From Terrimonas rubra (lineage in GTDB: Bacteria > Bacteroidota > Bacteroidia > Chitinophagales > Chitinophagaceae), in NCBI RefSeq assembly GCF_042686025.1, contig NZ_JBHUOZ010000003.1, positions 558,001 through 622,000 on the forward strand: a stretch of DNA of 64,000 nt, given 5' to 3'. The notes under the pieces were generated by a model, which was not told the origin of the DNA, ran no database searches, and saw only the letters and a program-made list of their open reading frames with translations. Positions 34,390-45,700 of the stretch are shown here, piece after piece. Made by a program: the position numbers and the translations under genes. The stretch's first letter is position 1. Every line of letters begins with the position of its first letter.

Positions 34390-36969
34390 ATGAATAGAAA
34401 TATCAGACAAGGCTGTCTTCTTCTAACTGTGTTGTTGATATGCGCTGCCCTGCATGCGCAGAAAGATACGGCAAAGCAAAAAAGCAAATACGAAACCTTC
34501 TTTAAAGGAAAGAAATTTGAAACAAAGAAAGGGACCATTACCCTGCATAAAATGAATGGTAAGGTTTATTTTGAATTTCCTGTAAAGCTTTTTAAAAGGC
34601 ATTTTTTATTGGGTTCTGTGGCAGAACAGACCAGTCATATTGAGGAAGTGGCTGCAGGTGAACAGGCAAAAGATCCGCTGGCCGTTCATTTTACCATAAC
34701 AGATAGTACCATCTATTTACGCCGCTCCGATTTCTCAGTGCGTAGTGAAGATGTTAATATCCAGGAAGCATTACGTAAAAGCTATGCTGATCCCGTAATT
34801 GGTGCTTACCCCGTTTTGGCTTATACACCCGATAGCCTGGCAGTGTTATTTGATATCAGCAGTTTATTTTTAAGTGGCAGTCCGAACATGGACCCCTTTA
34901 TGCCGGTAGGTGGTTTGGCGGGACGTAACTCCAGTTTTAAATCGGAGGGCACTGTACTGCACGAAATAATGGCATTTGAGGATAATGTATCGGTATCGGC
35001 CTATTTGACCTACCTGGTAAATAAAACCTTTTTTGGATTTTCAGTGGCGGAGAATATGCCCGTAACTGTATTAACCAAAAGGTCCATGTTACTATTACCG
35101 GAAAAGCCTGGTGTTCCCCGGTATAATGATCCAAGGATCGGTATATTCCCGACAAAATTTGTACAATATGATCCGAAGCAGGATGCTGTAAAAGAAATAT
35201 TCTTTGCCAACCGCTGGCGCCTGGAGCCTGCGGATAAAGCGGCTCATGCAAGAGGTGAATTGGTAAAACCTTTAAAGCCTATCGTGTTTTACCTGGATAA
35301 TAAATTTCCTGCTACCTGGATAGAGCCTATACGCAAAGGTGTACTGGACTGGAATATGGCTTTTGAAAAGATCGGGTTTAAAGATGCCATTGAAGTAAAA
35401 ATGTATCCTCAGCATGATAGTACATTCGATCCTAATAATATCCGCTTCAACTGTATTAAATATGCGCCTAATCTTACCCAGAATGCCATGGGGCCAAGCT
35501 GGGTAGATCCGCGTTCAGGTGAAATACTCTATGCTTCTGTATATGTATATCACGGCCTGGTGGATATTTTGAGCGACTGGATGGCGGTACAGATGGGTGG
35601 CGCCAACCCCGAAGTTTTACAAAAGAAAGTACCGGTTGCGCTTATAGCTGAAGCATTGCGTTATGTATCAGCGCACGAAATAGGACATACGCTGGGGCTG
35701 ATGCATAATATGGCTGCCAGCTCTGCCTACCCGGTTGATTCTTTAAGATCACCTGCCTTTACCCGGAAATATGGTACTACGCCTTCAATTATGGATTATG
35801 CCCGTTTTAACTTTGTGGCCCAGCCCGGCGACCTGGAAAAAGGCGTAAAAATGACACCTCCTTTATTAGGTGTGTACGATTACTATGCTATTGACTGGTT
35901 ATATGCACCTGTTTATTCCGCTGCCACCCCCGAAGCAGAAGTAGCGGTACTGGATAAAAAAATAACCAGTCGTATGCCCGATCCTTATTACCGTTACGGC
36001 AAACAACAGCTCAACGGTAATCTAGATCCCAGTGCCCTCACGGAGGACCTGGGTGATGACCAGGTAAAGTCTACACGGTATGCGATCAATAACCTGCGCT
36101 ACATTATGAAGAATGCTGATAAATGGGGGAAAGCGGGAGATGAGAATTTTGACTTCAGGAATAACCTGGCCTTTTATGTAGTGAACATACAGTATTACTG
36201 GTACTGGATGCATGTGGTACATAATATCGGTGGTTACTACCAGTACGAAAAATATGAAGGTGATCCCTATCCGGCCTATCGCCCGGTACCTAAAGCCGTG
36301 CAGAAAGAATCTTTACAATTTTTGTTACAATCACTGGATAGTCTTGACTGGATGGCCTTACCTGTGGTACAACGTAATATCAATAATTTTCATGGCCAGG
36401 CCGATGAGTATATACGGAGAACACTGTTTCCTTACCTGGTTCGCTTGGTGGCTCTTCAAACAACCTTAAGTGAGTCTAAAAATGAAAAGGACGGTTATAC
36501 CAGGTCCGAAGCTATAGCGGATGTATTTCAATATGTATGGAGTAATTCCAAAACTAAAATGAACCGTAGTGCTATCCAGGGTATGCAGTCAGCTCTTGTG
36601 GATATTTTAATTACCGGGTCAGAAGTTAAAAAAGGCCCCGTTGTTAATACGCTGTCATTTGCCGACCTCGAACAATACGAACAACAGTTGTTACTGATGG
36701 ATCATATGGCCAATAAATACAGCCTGCAACACGAAACGGTACAATGCAGTCCGGCATTGTTGTCCTTATTAGGTAGTTCGGCGGGAGAAATAAGTGGATT
36801 TGAATTTTTACCTCGTATTAAAGCTGATGGCGGTAATATCAGTCATATTTATTACCAATGGTTACTGGAATCAAGGAAACGCATTCAACAGTTAATTCCT
36901 GCCAGCAGCGGCGATACGCGTTTGCACCTGGAATACCTGTTACTGAAGATCAATAAAGCAGGCAAATAA
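34390..36969 (+). CDS. Zinc-dependent metalloprotease (DUF5117/DUF4953 type), copy 2
   Basis: An 859-residue paralogue of the preceding gene, with signal peptide MNRNIRQGCLLLTVLLICAALHA. The same domain order is kept, and the active site HEIGHTLGLMH lies near 429-439, followed by SIMDYARFNFVAQPGD. Long stretches match copy 1 (NAMGPSWVDPRSGEI, VYDYYAI, LTEDLGDD), but the overall divergence is considerable, so this is an old duplication rather than a recent one. Different substrate preference is plausible but not shown. It is the last gene of the sigma/FecR-SusCD operon, ending before a hairpin at about 37012. Confidence 0.92.
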   Translation: MNRNIRQGCLLLTVLLICAALHAQKDTAKQKSKYETFFKGKKFETKKGTITLHKMNGKVYFEFPVKLFKRHFLLGSVAEQTSHIEEVAAGEQAKDPLAVHFTITDSTIYLRRSDFSVRSEDVNIQEALRKSYADPVIGAYPVLAYTPDSLAVLFDISSLFLSGSPNMDPFMPVGGLAGRNSSFKSEGTVLHEIMAFEDNVSVSAYLTYLVNKTFFGFSVAENMPVTVLTKRSMLLLPEKPGVPRYNDPRIGIFPTKFVQYDPKQDAVKEIFFANRWRLEPADKAAHARGELVKPLKPIVFYLDNKFPATWIEPIRKGVLDWNMAFEKIGFKDAIEVKMYPQHDSTFDPNNIRFNCIKYAPNLTQNAMGPSWVDPRSGEILYASVYVYHGLVDILSDWMAVQMGGANPEVLQKKVPVALIAEALRYVSAHEIGHTLGLMHNMAASSAYPVDSLRSPAFTRKYGTTPSIMDYARFNFVAQPGDLEKGVKMTPPLLGVYDYYAIDWLYAPVYSAATPEAEVAVLDKKITSRMPDPYYRYGKQQLNGNLDPSALTEDLGDDQVKSTRYAINNLRYIMKNADKWGKAGDENFDFRNNLAFYVVNIQYYWYWMHVVHNIGGYYQYEKYEGDPYPAYRPVPKAVQKESLQFLLQSLDSLDWMALPVVQRNINNFHGQADEYIRRTLFPYLVRLVALQTTLSESKNEKDGYTRSEAIADVFQYVWSNSKTKMNRSAIQGMQSALVDILITGSEVKKGPVVNTLSFADLEQYEQQLLLMDHMANKYSLQHETVQCSPALLSLLGSSAGEISGFEFLPRIKADGGNISHIYYQWLLESRKRIQQLIPASSGDTRLHLEYLLLKINKAGK

Positions 36970-37011
36970 AAAACAAAAGTTTGCTATAATAATTTTTGTT
37001 TTCTCATGTGT

Positions 37012-37047
37012 AAAGGGGGGCATGTCTATGCTCCCTTTCTTTATTTA
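37012..37047 (+). terminator. Probable terminator of the SusCD-protease operon
   Basis: AAAGGGGGGCAT pairs imperfectly with ATGCTCCCTTT, and TCTTTATTT follows. It lies about 45 nt after the last protease gene. Confidence 0.5.
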
Positions 37048-37065
37048 CGGAAGAAGACGTAATGG

Positions 37066-37692
37066 TCAGAGTGAAATAAGTTGTAACTGAATCGCCTTCT
37101 TCACCAGCGAAGCCGTATTCTTGGTATCAAACTTGGTTAGCAAATTTTTCCGGTGGGTATCTACTGTAGAAATGCTGATAAATAGCTGTTGTGCAATTTC
37201 ATTATTGGTCAATCCTTCGGCTATGAGTTCTAATATTTCCTTTTCTCTCCGGGTAAGGATGATCTGGTTATCAGGGTTGCCTTTCAGTGATTGTGCCGCT
37301 TCATGGCTTAAATAGGTTTTGCCTTTGATCACCAGTTGAATGGCATCAACGATCTCTTCCTTGTCAGCATTCTTTAAAATATACCCGGAAGCGCCGTTGT
37401 CCAGCATTTTTTGTACAAAACTTTGCTGGTTAAAAGTACTCAGTCCTATAATGAAAGAAGCAGGGTAGGCTTGTTTTACTTCCTTGCAAAGGTCTATCCC
37501 GCTTTTATCGGGCAGGTTAATATCCATTAAAATAATATCAGGTGGTGTGTTTTGTTTCAGGTAAGCCAGCGCCGATGCCGCAGTAGTAGCATGCCCCTGC
37601 CACTCAATACCCGGCTCGTTCAATAACAGGGACCGGATACCTTCAATAACCATATAATGATCGTCAATAATAAACACGCTGATGCTGGCCAT
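37066..37692 (-). CDS. NarL/FixJ-family response regulator
   Basis: A 208-residue DNA-binding response regulator. The receiver domain (1-120) carries the acidic pair IIDDHYMV, the phospho-accepting Asp in IILMDINLPDKSG (near 57) and the conserved Lys in LKNADKEE. The LuxR-type output domain (about 148-205) has LTRREKEILELIAEGLTNNEIAQQLFISISTVDTHRKNL. It would normally be phosphorylated by the kinase encoded just upstream on the same strand (17-nt gap), but that kinase is truncated. The regulator itself looks intact, so it may be driven by another kinase or by low-molecular-weight phosphodonors. Confidence 0.92.
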   Translation of the reverse strand: MASISVFIIDDHYMVIEGIRSLLLNEPGIEWQGHATTAASALAYLKQNTPPDIILMDINLPDKSGIDLCKEVKQAYPASFIIGLSTFNQQSFVQKMLDNGASGYILKNADKEEIVDAIQLVIKGKTYLSHEAAQSLKGNPDNQIILTRREKEILELIAEGLTNNEIAQQLFISISTVDTHRKNLLTKFDTKNTASLVKKAIQLQLISL

Positions 37693-37709
37693 GAAAAATA
37701 TTTAATGTT

Positions 37710-38372
37710 TTACCCGGGGGTATACTGTAACCCTATATTTACGGATGTTCCTTTTCCCGGTTCCGATACAATATCCGCTTTTCCGTTTAAAAAATCAACC
37801 CGGTTTAAAATATTACTCCAGCCTATGCCGCGTGCAGGGTTTAAAAGCTCTTTGTTAAATCCTTTTCCATCGTCTTCCACGGTAATATTGATGGTGTTAT
37901 GCTCATTGCTTAATTGTACCAGGGCTGACCGGGCGGAAGCATGTTTAATAATATTATTCACCAGCTCCTGTACAATCCGGTAAATAGTAATGGCGGTAGT
38001 TTGGTTAACAACCACCTGTTGCATGTCAATTGACTGGTAGGTAATTGACAGTGCCCCACCCTGGTTAATAGTATCACAAAAGTCTTTCAACGCCGTATCC
38101 AGTCCAAAGTTCACCAGCGTCTCCGGCATCATATCATGGGCCACCCGCTGCATTTCTTTTATTGAGTTATCCAGCATGTCCATGCTGCGTTCAAAAGCCT
38201 GAACATTTTCAGGTGTTATAATTAAATTGCCTTTCATGTTTTGAAAAGAGTATTTAATGCCTGACAGCATGCCACCCAGGCCATCATGCGGGTCTTTTAC
38301 TAATCTTGCTCTTGCCTGTTCTTCATTTTTTAGGACAGCTTCGGTGGCGGTTAACTGCCTGGTGATTGATTT
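37710..38372 (-). pseudogene. Truncated HisKA_3-type sensor histidine kinase remnant
   Basis: C-terminal half of a NarX/DegS-type sensor kinase. The catalytic domain is well preserved: VAHDMMPETL, N box IVQELVNNIIKHAS, DDGKGFN and GIGWSNILNRVDFLNG. The phospho-accepting box DPHDGLGGMLSG (family DLHDGLGG, Leu replaced by Pro) lies at about 38262-38294, upstream of the first in-frame ATG (38270). The reading frame continues 34 codons above that ATG with a recognisable coiled-coil linker (TEAVLKNEEQARARLVK), then stops at a TGA (38373-38375). No ATG, GTG or TTG start occurs in those codons. The sensor region is missing entirely. It is either a decaying gene or, less likely, a 186-residue kinase fragment lacking its His. 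Confidence 0.8.
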
Positions 38373-38526
38373 TCACGCTTTAATGTCTTATACAAATAAC
38401 CTGATTATCGCTACTTAAGTTACTCCCCTTTTTCCATGATTTTTAGCGGGTTTCAAAAAAATCCTCTTTTTGGGGGATGCGGCGATGCCTGCCCCGGACT
38501 TATTTTTAAACCCTAAAATTAACGTT

Positions 38527-39591
38527 ATGAAATATCTTGTCCTTCTTACCCTGACTATTTTTACTTACACTGCAAGCCAAGCTAAAAGCTGGCGGATAAA
38601 CAACAATGTAGGCGTACAAGCCGATTTTACTACTTTTTACGATGCTGCCCAGGCAGCCGCAGTGGCCAATGGCGATACGCTGTATATTGAGCCCAGCGCA
38701 AACGTATATGCCACCAATAGTATTACTTTAACCAAACGCCTGGTGGTATTGGGCGTTGGATATTTTTTAAACCCTGCTAATACTACCTATCCCGGTAACA
38801 GTGGCCTCCAGGAAACAAAGGATGCCAGCCAGCTGGCTTTCTTCAGAATCGGCGAGGGGGCTAATGGCAGCTATTTTGCGGGAATTATCTTTTCAGGTCT
38901 CAACCTCAGCGGATCTGCGGCCGATTTTAATTTAACGCTGGAAAGAAATCTTTTTGTGGGGACGCTTCTTTTTGAAGCAGGTAACAATAATAAAGTGACA
39001 GTTAAGAAAAACTTTTTTTTGAGTTGCAGTATCAGTAATAATGGAGGCGCCGTGTCAATAGCCGACTTTACCTGTGAGAATAATATTTTTTATGATTTCT
39101 GGGCCGCTATTAATCTTACCCAATTAACCGGTAGTAATAATATTGTAAGAAACAATAGTATTTACGGTGCTGGGGCGGGTAGTACCATTGTAAACTGTTA
39201 CGTGGCCAATAATATCTTTGGTACAAACGGTGCCCTGGTGTTTACCAACAGTACGGTGAAAAATAATATTTTTACAGGTAACCCTTCTTTACCTGCCACT
39301 GCCTCCAATAACCTGGTTGGTCAGAGTTCGGATAATGTATATGGGGCACATGTCAATACTACCAGCCCGGATATGAATGTAATGATCCCGTCCTCTTCAC
39401 CCGCAAAAGGTGCCGGCTTAACGGTAGGTACCGTGGTAAGTCCGGACTGTGGCGCATTCGGTGCTACGGATCCTTACAGGCTTTCCGGTATCCCTGCCAT
39501 TCCAACTATTTATACTTTATCGGTGCCTACATCCATTCCCTCAGGTTCCGCTACAATGAATATTACACTTAGCACACGTAACAATAACTAA
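38527..39591 (+). CDS. Secreted parallel beta-helix protein
   Basis: A 354-residue exported protein with signal peptide MKYLVLLTLTIFTYTASQA (start at ATG 38527; an upstream in-frame ATG adds 19 residues without a signal). A right-handed parallel beta-helix is indicated by short repeating coils rich in Asn, Ile and Ser (NNIFYDFWAAI, NNIVRNNSIYG, NNIFGTNGALVFTNSTVKNNIFTGN), preceded by a DUF1565-like start (FYDAAQAAAVANGDTLYIEPS). It ends in a short Ser/Thr-rich tail (SGSATMNITLSTRNNN) without a type IX sorting domain. Function unknown; many beta-helix proteins bind or cut polysaccharides, but no catalytic residues are evident. It lies 175 bp upstream of the giant repeat protein. Confidence 0.82.
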   Translation: MKYLVLLTLTIFTYTASQAKSWRINNNVGVQADFTTFYDAAQAAAVANGDTLYIEPSANVYATNSITLTKRLVVLGVGYFLNPANTTYPGNSGLQETKDASQLAFFRIGEGANGSYFAGIIFSGLNLSGSAADFNLTLERNLFVGTLLFEAGNNNKVTVKKNFFLSCSISNNGGAVSIADFTCENNIFYDFWAAINLTQLTGSNNIVRNNSIYGAGAGSTIVNCYVANNIFGTNGALVFTNSTVKNNIFTGNPSLPATASNNLVGQSSDNVYGAHVNTTSPDMNVMIPSSSPAKGAGLTVGTVVSPDCGAFGATDPYRLSGIPAIPTIYTLSVPTSIPSGSATMNITLSTRNNN

Positions 39592-39610
39592 TAACAGTAA
39601 TACTGTTATT
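39590..39610. terminator. 21-bp palindrome at the end of the beta-helix gene
   Basis: AATAACAGTA-A-TACTGTTATT is a perfect 10-bp inverted repeat overlapping the stop codon (39589-39591). It is AT-rich with a minimal loop, so it could be a weak terminator or a protein-binding site. Confidence 0.4.
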
Positions 39611-39634
39611 ATCATGGGTTGTTCCGATAGTGGC

Positions 39635-39708
39635 AATTGACAGTGGACAATTGACAATGGGTGCGTGGTAGTTGGCAATTAACCAATAACGGTTAACTGT
39701 TAACTATG
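39635..39708. repeat. Heptad arrays (3 + 5 units)
   Basis: AATTGAC, AGTGGAC, AATTGAC at 39635-39655, then GGCAATT, AACCAAT, AACGGTT, AACTGTT, AACTATG at 39674-39708, with a phase change between. They are the same unit families as those near tsaD, pyrD and the carboxypeptidase. Confidence 0.6.
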
Positions 39709-39766
39709 ATCTGTCACCTATGAATGTTCGCTGCTTTCGATCGCTGGCAACCATAAAGTATAAACA

Positions 39767-42700
39767 ATGAAAAAATATATACTTTCATTTTTACTGCTGC
39801 TAAGTATACTTTTTACTTATGCGCAGGACCCGGCCTACCCGGTTCCGCCATCTGCCCCGCAGGTGATCAATGCTGCGGAGTATTTTATTGATAATGATCC
39901 TGGTCTGGGCAGGGGTACTCCTCTTACCATCACTCCAGGGGTAGACATTGCTGCACAGTCTCTGAACGTCAATGTAAGCGGTCTGCAAAACGGTGGCCAC
40001 AGCCTGTACATCAGGGTTAGAAATGCTGATGGTAACTGGAGTATCGTTTCGGTAAGGCCTTTTTTATATGATAGTGATTTTCCCTATACCACTGTAGCGG
40101 CTCCACCCCAACAGGTAGTAGCTGCGGAGTATTTTATTGATACAGATCCCGGTGCAGGAAACGCTACACCTATCAGTATTACGACAGCCCTCGATATTTC
40201 AACCTTAAATATAACGGTCAACACGGCCGGGCAAACCAACGGCACACACCGTTTATACCTGCGTACCAAAAGTGCCGAAGGTAAATGGAGTATTGTGGCT
40301 TACCGTGAATTTGTCGTAGACTTTAATCCCGATTACCCCACAGCACTTACACCTGCCGGTAACCTGGCATTAGCGGAGTACTTCATCGATACGGATCCAG
40401 GTTTAGGAAAGGGCCAGCCGATCAGTATTAGCGGTGTATTGAATGTTACTGACCTAGAGGTAGCTGTTAACACAACCGGTTTAAGCATGGGTACCCATCG
40501 TATGTACATACGTGTAAAAAACACGGCTGGTTCCTGGGGAATTGTGAGTTACAGGGAGTTTTTAGTGGAAGCCGGTGTTCCTTATCCTGCTGCGCCTGTA
40601 GCTGCGGAAAATGTGGTGGCCGCCGAATATTTTATTGATACCGATCCAGGCTTTGGCCTGGGTAATGCTATTACTATCACGCCCGGACTACAGGTGGCCG
40701 ATATAAATGTTGCTGCCAATACCAGCGGGCTAAGCCAGGGTGTACACAGGATTTATATCCGTACCAAAAGTAGTGAAGGCCGATGGAGCATAGTAAGCTT
40801 CCGCGATTTTGAAGTAAACAATGATTATGCGTATCCACAGGCGCCACCGGCAGTTACTAACTTATTGAAAGCAGAATACTTTATTGATACCGACCCCGGC
40901 TTTGGTAACGGAACGGCTATTGCCTTAACGGCTGCTACTGATGTACAGGATATACCGGTAACAGTAAGCACCAACGGGTTAACCAATGGCGAACATCATT
41001 TGTTTGTACGTACATTAAGTGTCGATGGTAAATGGAGTATTGTTAATCATGCAAAATTCATTACTGATCTCCTGTCAATGACACCGGATACTCTGCACTA
41101 TAATGACGTAGTGATAGGTGCCTCCAAAACGATGTCCGTTACAGTACAAAACAACAGCAGTTCGGCGCAAACGATTAATAGTATTACCATCAATGGGGCT
41201 TTTGCTACTGCAACAACAGCACCGGTCAGCCTGCCTGCCAACAGCAGTACAACTATTGATATAACATTCACGCCTGTAGCGGTAAGCCAGGCTATAGATT
41301 CTATTGTGCTGGAGACAAGTTCGGGCAAATATAAAACCGTATTAAACGGTTCGGGTATTGCTGCGGTAAGCTCCTGGGCTTTAACCCCGGCTGCCGGTCA
41401 CAACTACGGTAATATAGCTTTAGGCAATACAGGTACCTTCGCGTTTAATATTACCAATACCGGTAATACAGCTATAACGCTGCAAAATATAACCAGTACC
41501 AATACTGCCTTTGCGCCATCCTTTACAGCCGGTACCGTAATAGCTGCCGGAGCCAGCCAAAGCTTTAATGTAACATTTACACCTGCGGCCGTATCGGTTT
41601 ACCAGGCCCAGTTACGGCTTATTGCTTCTACAGCGGGCGTAGCAGAGATCACTACCCAGTTACAGGGTGCGGGCTATAGTCCCGGTGCGCCTCCGGTTGT
41701 TGATTATATTACCGCAGCACCATATACAGCCACCAATGGCGTGGCGCCGTTTGTTGGCCAGGCCGGTGATTATGTATACAAAGTGTTATACCGCTCCGCC
41801 AATAACCTGCCGCCGCAGGCCGGTTATCCTAAAGTGAGCATTGACCTGAACGGTAATCAAACCTATAATGATATCAACGAAGGCGAATTTGTGATGCAGG
41901 CCGAAGGCAGCAGTACCGATTATATTACCGGTGTAGTGTATACCTATACATTTAACCACCAGCAACTGACCAGCCAGGCAGGTTATAAATTTACCGCTTA
42001 TGATCAGAATGGTAACCTGGCCACCGGTACGGGAACAGCTTATAAAACAGGCCCCGTGGTAACGAATGACCAGATCGATCTGCGCCTCTTTGCCAATGAT
42101 ATCAGCTTTAGTAACCCTAATCCTTTACCAGGGCAGGCATTTACACTTACGGCACGTATCACCAACAGCACGGCAGTGCCGGCAACCAATGTACCGGTTC
42201 GTCTGTACAGGGATACTATCCCGTTAATGGACCTGGTATTACCGGCTATAGGTGCTAACACTACTGCAACTATTACGCAAACGCTGAACTTTGCGGAAGA
42301 AGGTTTTTATCCTATTAAAGTATGGGTGGACAGCCTGAACACTATTGGCGATATCAACCCTTTAAATAACTATGCCATCAGGCCGGTAATTGTGGGTAAT
42401 CCGCCTATGCCTGGTAAAATTGATGTGGAAGTACAGGCAACCATACAAAAATGTCCGCAATTAGTGGTGATCTTTAATGGTAAAGCTAAATACGACGGCA
42501 CCTCAACCGCTACCAATGTAGCCGGTGCTACGGTTACTATTGAAGCCGGCGGACAGCTTATTACTACCACTACCGATGTTAACGGTAACTTCAGTTATGT
42601 ACTCAGTGGTGTAACCTGTGGCGGTAACTTTGAATATAAAGCTACTGTTACCGATTATACATTGACAGGCAGCAGCACCTTGTATATTATGGCCTTGCCG

Positions 42701-45700
42701 TGCCCGGCTCCTGATGAATGCCTGCCTCCGGTACCACAACCTTCACAAGGTGGAGTAGTGGCTACAGGCACCACCAATGGCTGTGATAATACGGTAGGTA
42801 ATAATGCAGGAATTAATATCAAACTGAAATACCGCGAAAGAAATCTCAGCAATTTCTGGAGCTCATGGGATGAAATCATAAACAGTGTATTACGGATATA
42901 TGTAGATGGTGTACTGGTTGAAACCATTACCAGTGCCGATGGCTCCAGGTCACCGGGTGAGGAAGTGATTGTGCCATACCAGGTACCGTTAACGTCTACC
43001 ACCCCGGTAAATGTATCGGCTGTATTAACTTATACCTATGTAGAGTATTTACAGATACCTGATAACTTCTATCATGGTGTACGGACCAATCATACAGCTA
43101 CGGGAAGTTTGCCTATTACGCCTTTACCTAATCTGCCGGACCTGAACATCCAGTCTTTTGTACAGACCGATATGGTATCCTTCCGTTTCAATAATGTGAA
43201 CATGAACTGTCCGGATGCAGGTGCCCATACTGTCAGGGTATACGACTCTATACCTAATGGTACAGCTACACTGATCAGGACCTATAACCAGTCAGGTGTG
43301 AACGGTAAATCGTATAACACATTAACCTATACCGATCCTGCTATAACACCGGGTACGCATATTATTAAAATTGTGACCGATTATGATGGCGCAGTTAACG
43401 AAGAGAATGAAGATAATAATGTGGCCATCTTTACCATGGTGGTACCGGCTCCTGATTTAAGTGTCGGCGAAATTCAACTGGTGAACAGTGATGTGTCATC
43501 AGGTGGCTCTACCAGGGTCAGCGCCGTTATCCGAAATAAAGGCAAACTGACCGGTGCATTCCATGTACGGTTTAGCCTGGGTGGTAACCAGATAGGAACA
43601 CCGATACTGGTGACAACTGTAGGAAGTAATGATTCATTAACCGTGGAATCTGCTACATTCACCGTAAACAATGCAGCTGACCTTTGCGGCGGTCTGATCA
43701 CAGTAGTGGCCGATGCGCTGTCAGCGGTTGCCGAGTCGGATGAAACAAATAATACGGGAACAAAACAACTGGCATCAGATATTACCCCATTGATACTGCC
43801 GCATGAAGCTGGCTCAGCCGGCAGACCAGTGGTGGTAAGGGTAAATACCATGAACCAGTTCTTCCCTGCAGTGCGTAATATGGGCATCCGCGATATTAAC
43901 CAGGTGCCGGTAAAATACACATTAAACGGTAACCCGATCGGTAATGGTGTGATCCCGGTAATTAAAGCAGGCGCAGCCTATGTGGCTTATGGCTCCTTTA
44001 ACTATGAGTTCAGTACGCCGGGCAACTATGTGGTGCGGGTAATAACCGATACGGCCAATGTGATCTGTGAAAGTGATGAGGCCAATAATGAAGGGGACTT
44101 CTATATACGGGTAGTGGATAGTAAAGCTGATCTGGAAGTATTATCGCAATATATATCGCCCAGCAGCCTTAACCCCAACCCTAACCAAACCTTTACCATT
44201 GTTGGTACGGTACGTAATAGTGGTGGCAAGCCATCGGTACCCACTGCGTTACGGTTTATGGCTGAGAATATGGTAATAGGTGCAGATGTTCCCATTAATG
44301 CGTTGCAGCCGGGAAGAGATACAACGGTAGCCGCTACAGTAGGGTATGCCTTCAATACAGAGGGTATAAAAACCCTGCGCCTGATAGCAGACCCGCTGAA
44401 CCTGGTAGATGAAGAAATAGAAACGAATAACGAAGCCACCAGGACCATCATCGTGGGTGATGCACCGGATATTGCACCGATAGCTGTTAATCCTATTCGT
44501 TTTAATCCTTCCGGCTTTGTAGCAGGCGATATAGTGGCAGTAAGCTACCATATTAAAAACAATGGTACGCAGCCTGCCAGCGGTTGGGTAAGGTTTACCA
44601 TTCACGACCAGGATAGTGCGGTTATAGCAATAGATAGTGTTGCGTTTACTTCCATAGCACCGGGCGATTCCAGGATCGTTACCCGCAGTATCCGGATTGA
44701 TGCTGCGAAGGGAACAGTACTGGCACAGATCTATAATTGTTCGCCGGTAGAATATAATACCCTGAACAATGATGCCGTATTACCATTTGATAATGTAATG
44801 CCATTACGCAGCAACATGATCGTTGCCGGTGACCTGGATATGAAACAGGGCCTGCCCGAACAATTGCCGGGATGGATCGGCGGTAAACTGGTACTGGGTG
44901 ATTATGACCTGACGGTGAACGGTAATATCCTGAACACGGATGCGGCTCATTTCATTGTAACCAACGGAGCCGGTAAGCTGACACTGGTAAATAACCAGGC
45001 CATCAATACCTACCCGGTAGGTACTGCGTTATCCAGTCCAAACTTTGTGGAACTAAATAATACGGGTACACAGGATAACTTCAGCGTGCGTGTAGTGCCT
45101 TATGTATTACAACGTGGTTATTCGGGTGATACGGTAAGGGTGGCGAATGTGAACCGTACCTGGTATATCAATGAGCAGGTAGCGGGCGGTAGTAATGTAG
45201 CTGCTACTTTCTACTGGAGCGATACACATGAACTGCCCGGCTTTGACAGGCCGCAATCCAGGACAGCACATTATACCAATAAATGGGAACTGGGCACCCT
45301 GGGTGGAGTTGTGCTGGCAGCAAATGGCCAGTTCACAAAAACGCAGACAGGCTTTACCAGCTTCTCACCCTTTACCATTACCAGCGGCTCCGGCAGCGCC
45401 CTGCCTTTACAACTGCTGAGCTTTAAGGCCGTTGCACAACCAGCCAGTGTATTATTACAATGGAAAACAACGCAGGAGGTTAACACCAGGCAGTTTATAA
45501 TAGAACATAGTACAGATGGTGTGCGGTTTGTTACTGTTGGTACGATACAGGCTGAGAATACAGCAGGTGTACACACTTATACATTCACACACCAGGCTGT
45601 TGGTAAGGGTACACAATATTACCGCCTGAAAATGGAGGATATAGATGGCAGTTATACCTATTCCAATATTGAAACGGCAGTAATAACGGGTGGTTTGCTG

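Noticed and set aside
38470..38526. Upstream start of the beta-helix protein
   Set aside because: The added residues hide the signal peptide, whereas ATG 38527 gives a standard one.
43474..44605. Several minus-strand open frames of 115-150 codons
   Set aside because: Shadows inside the giant repeat protein. They have no signal or domain, and the plus-strand frame explains the region.
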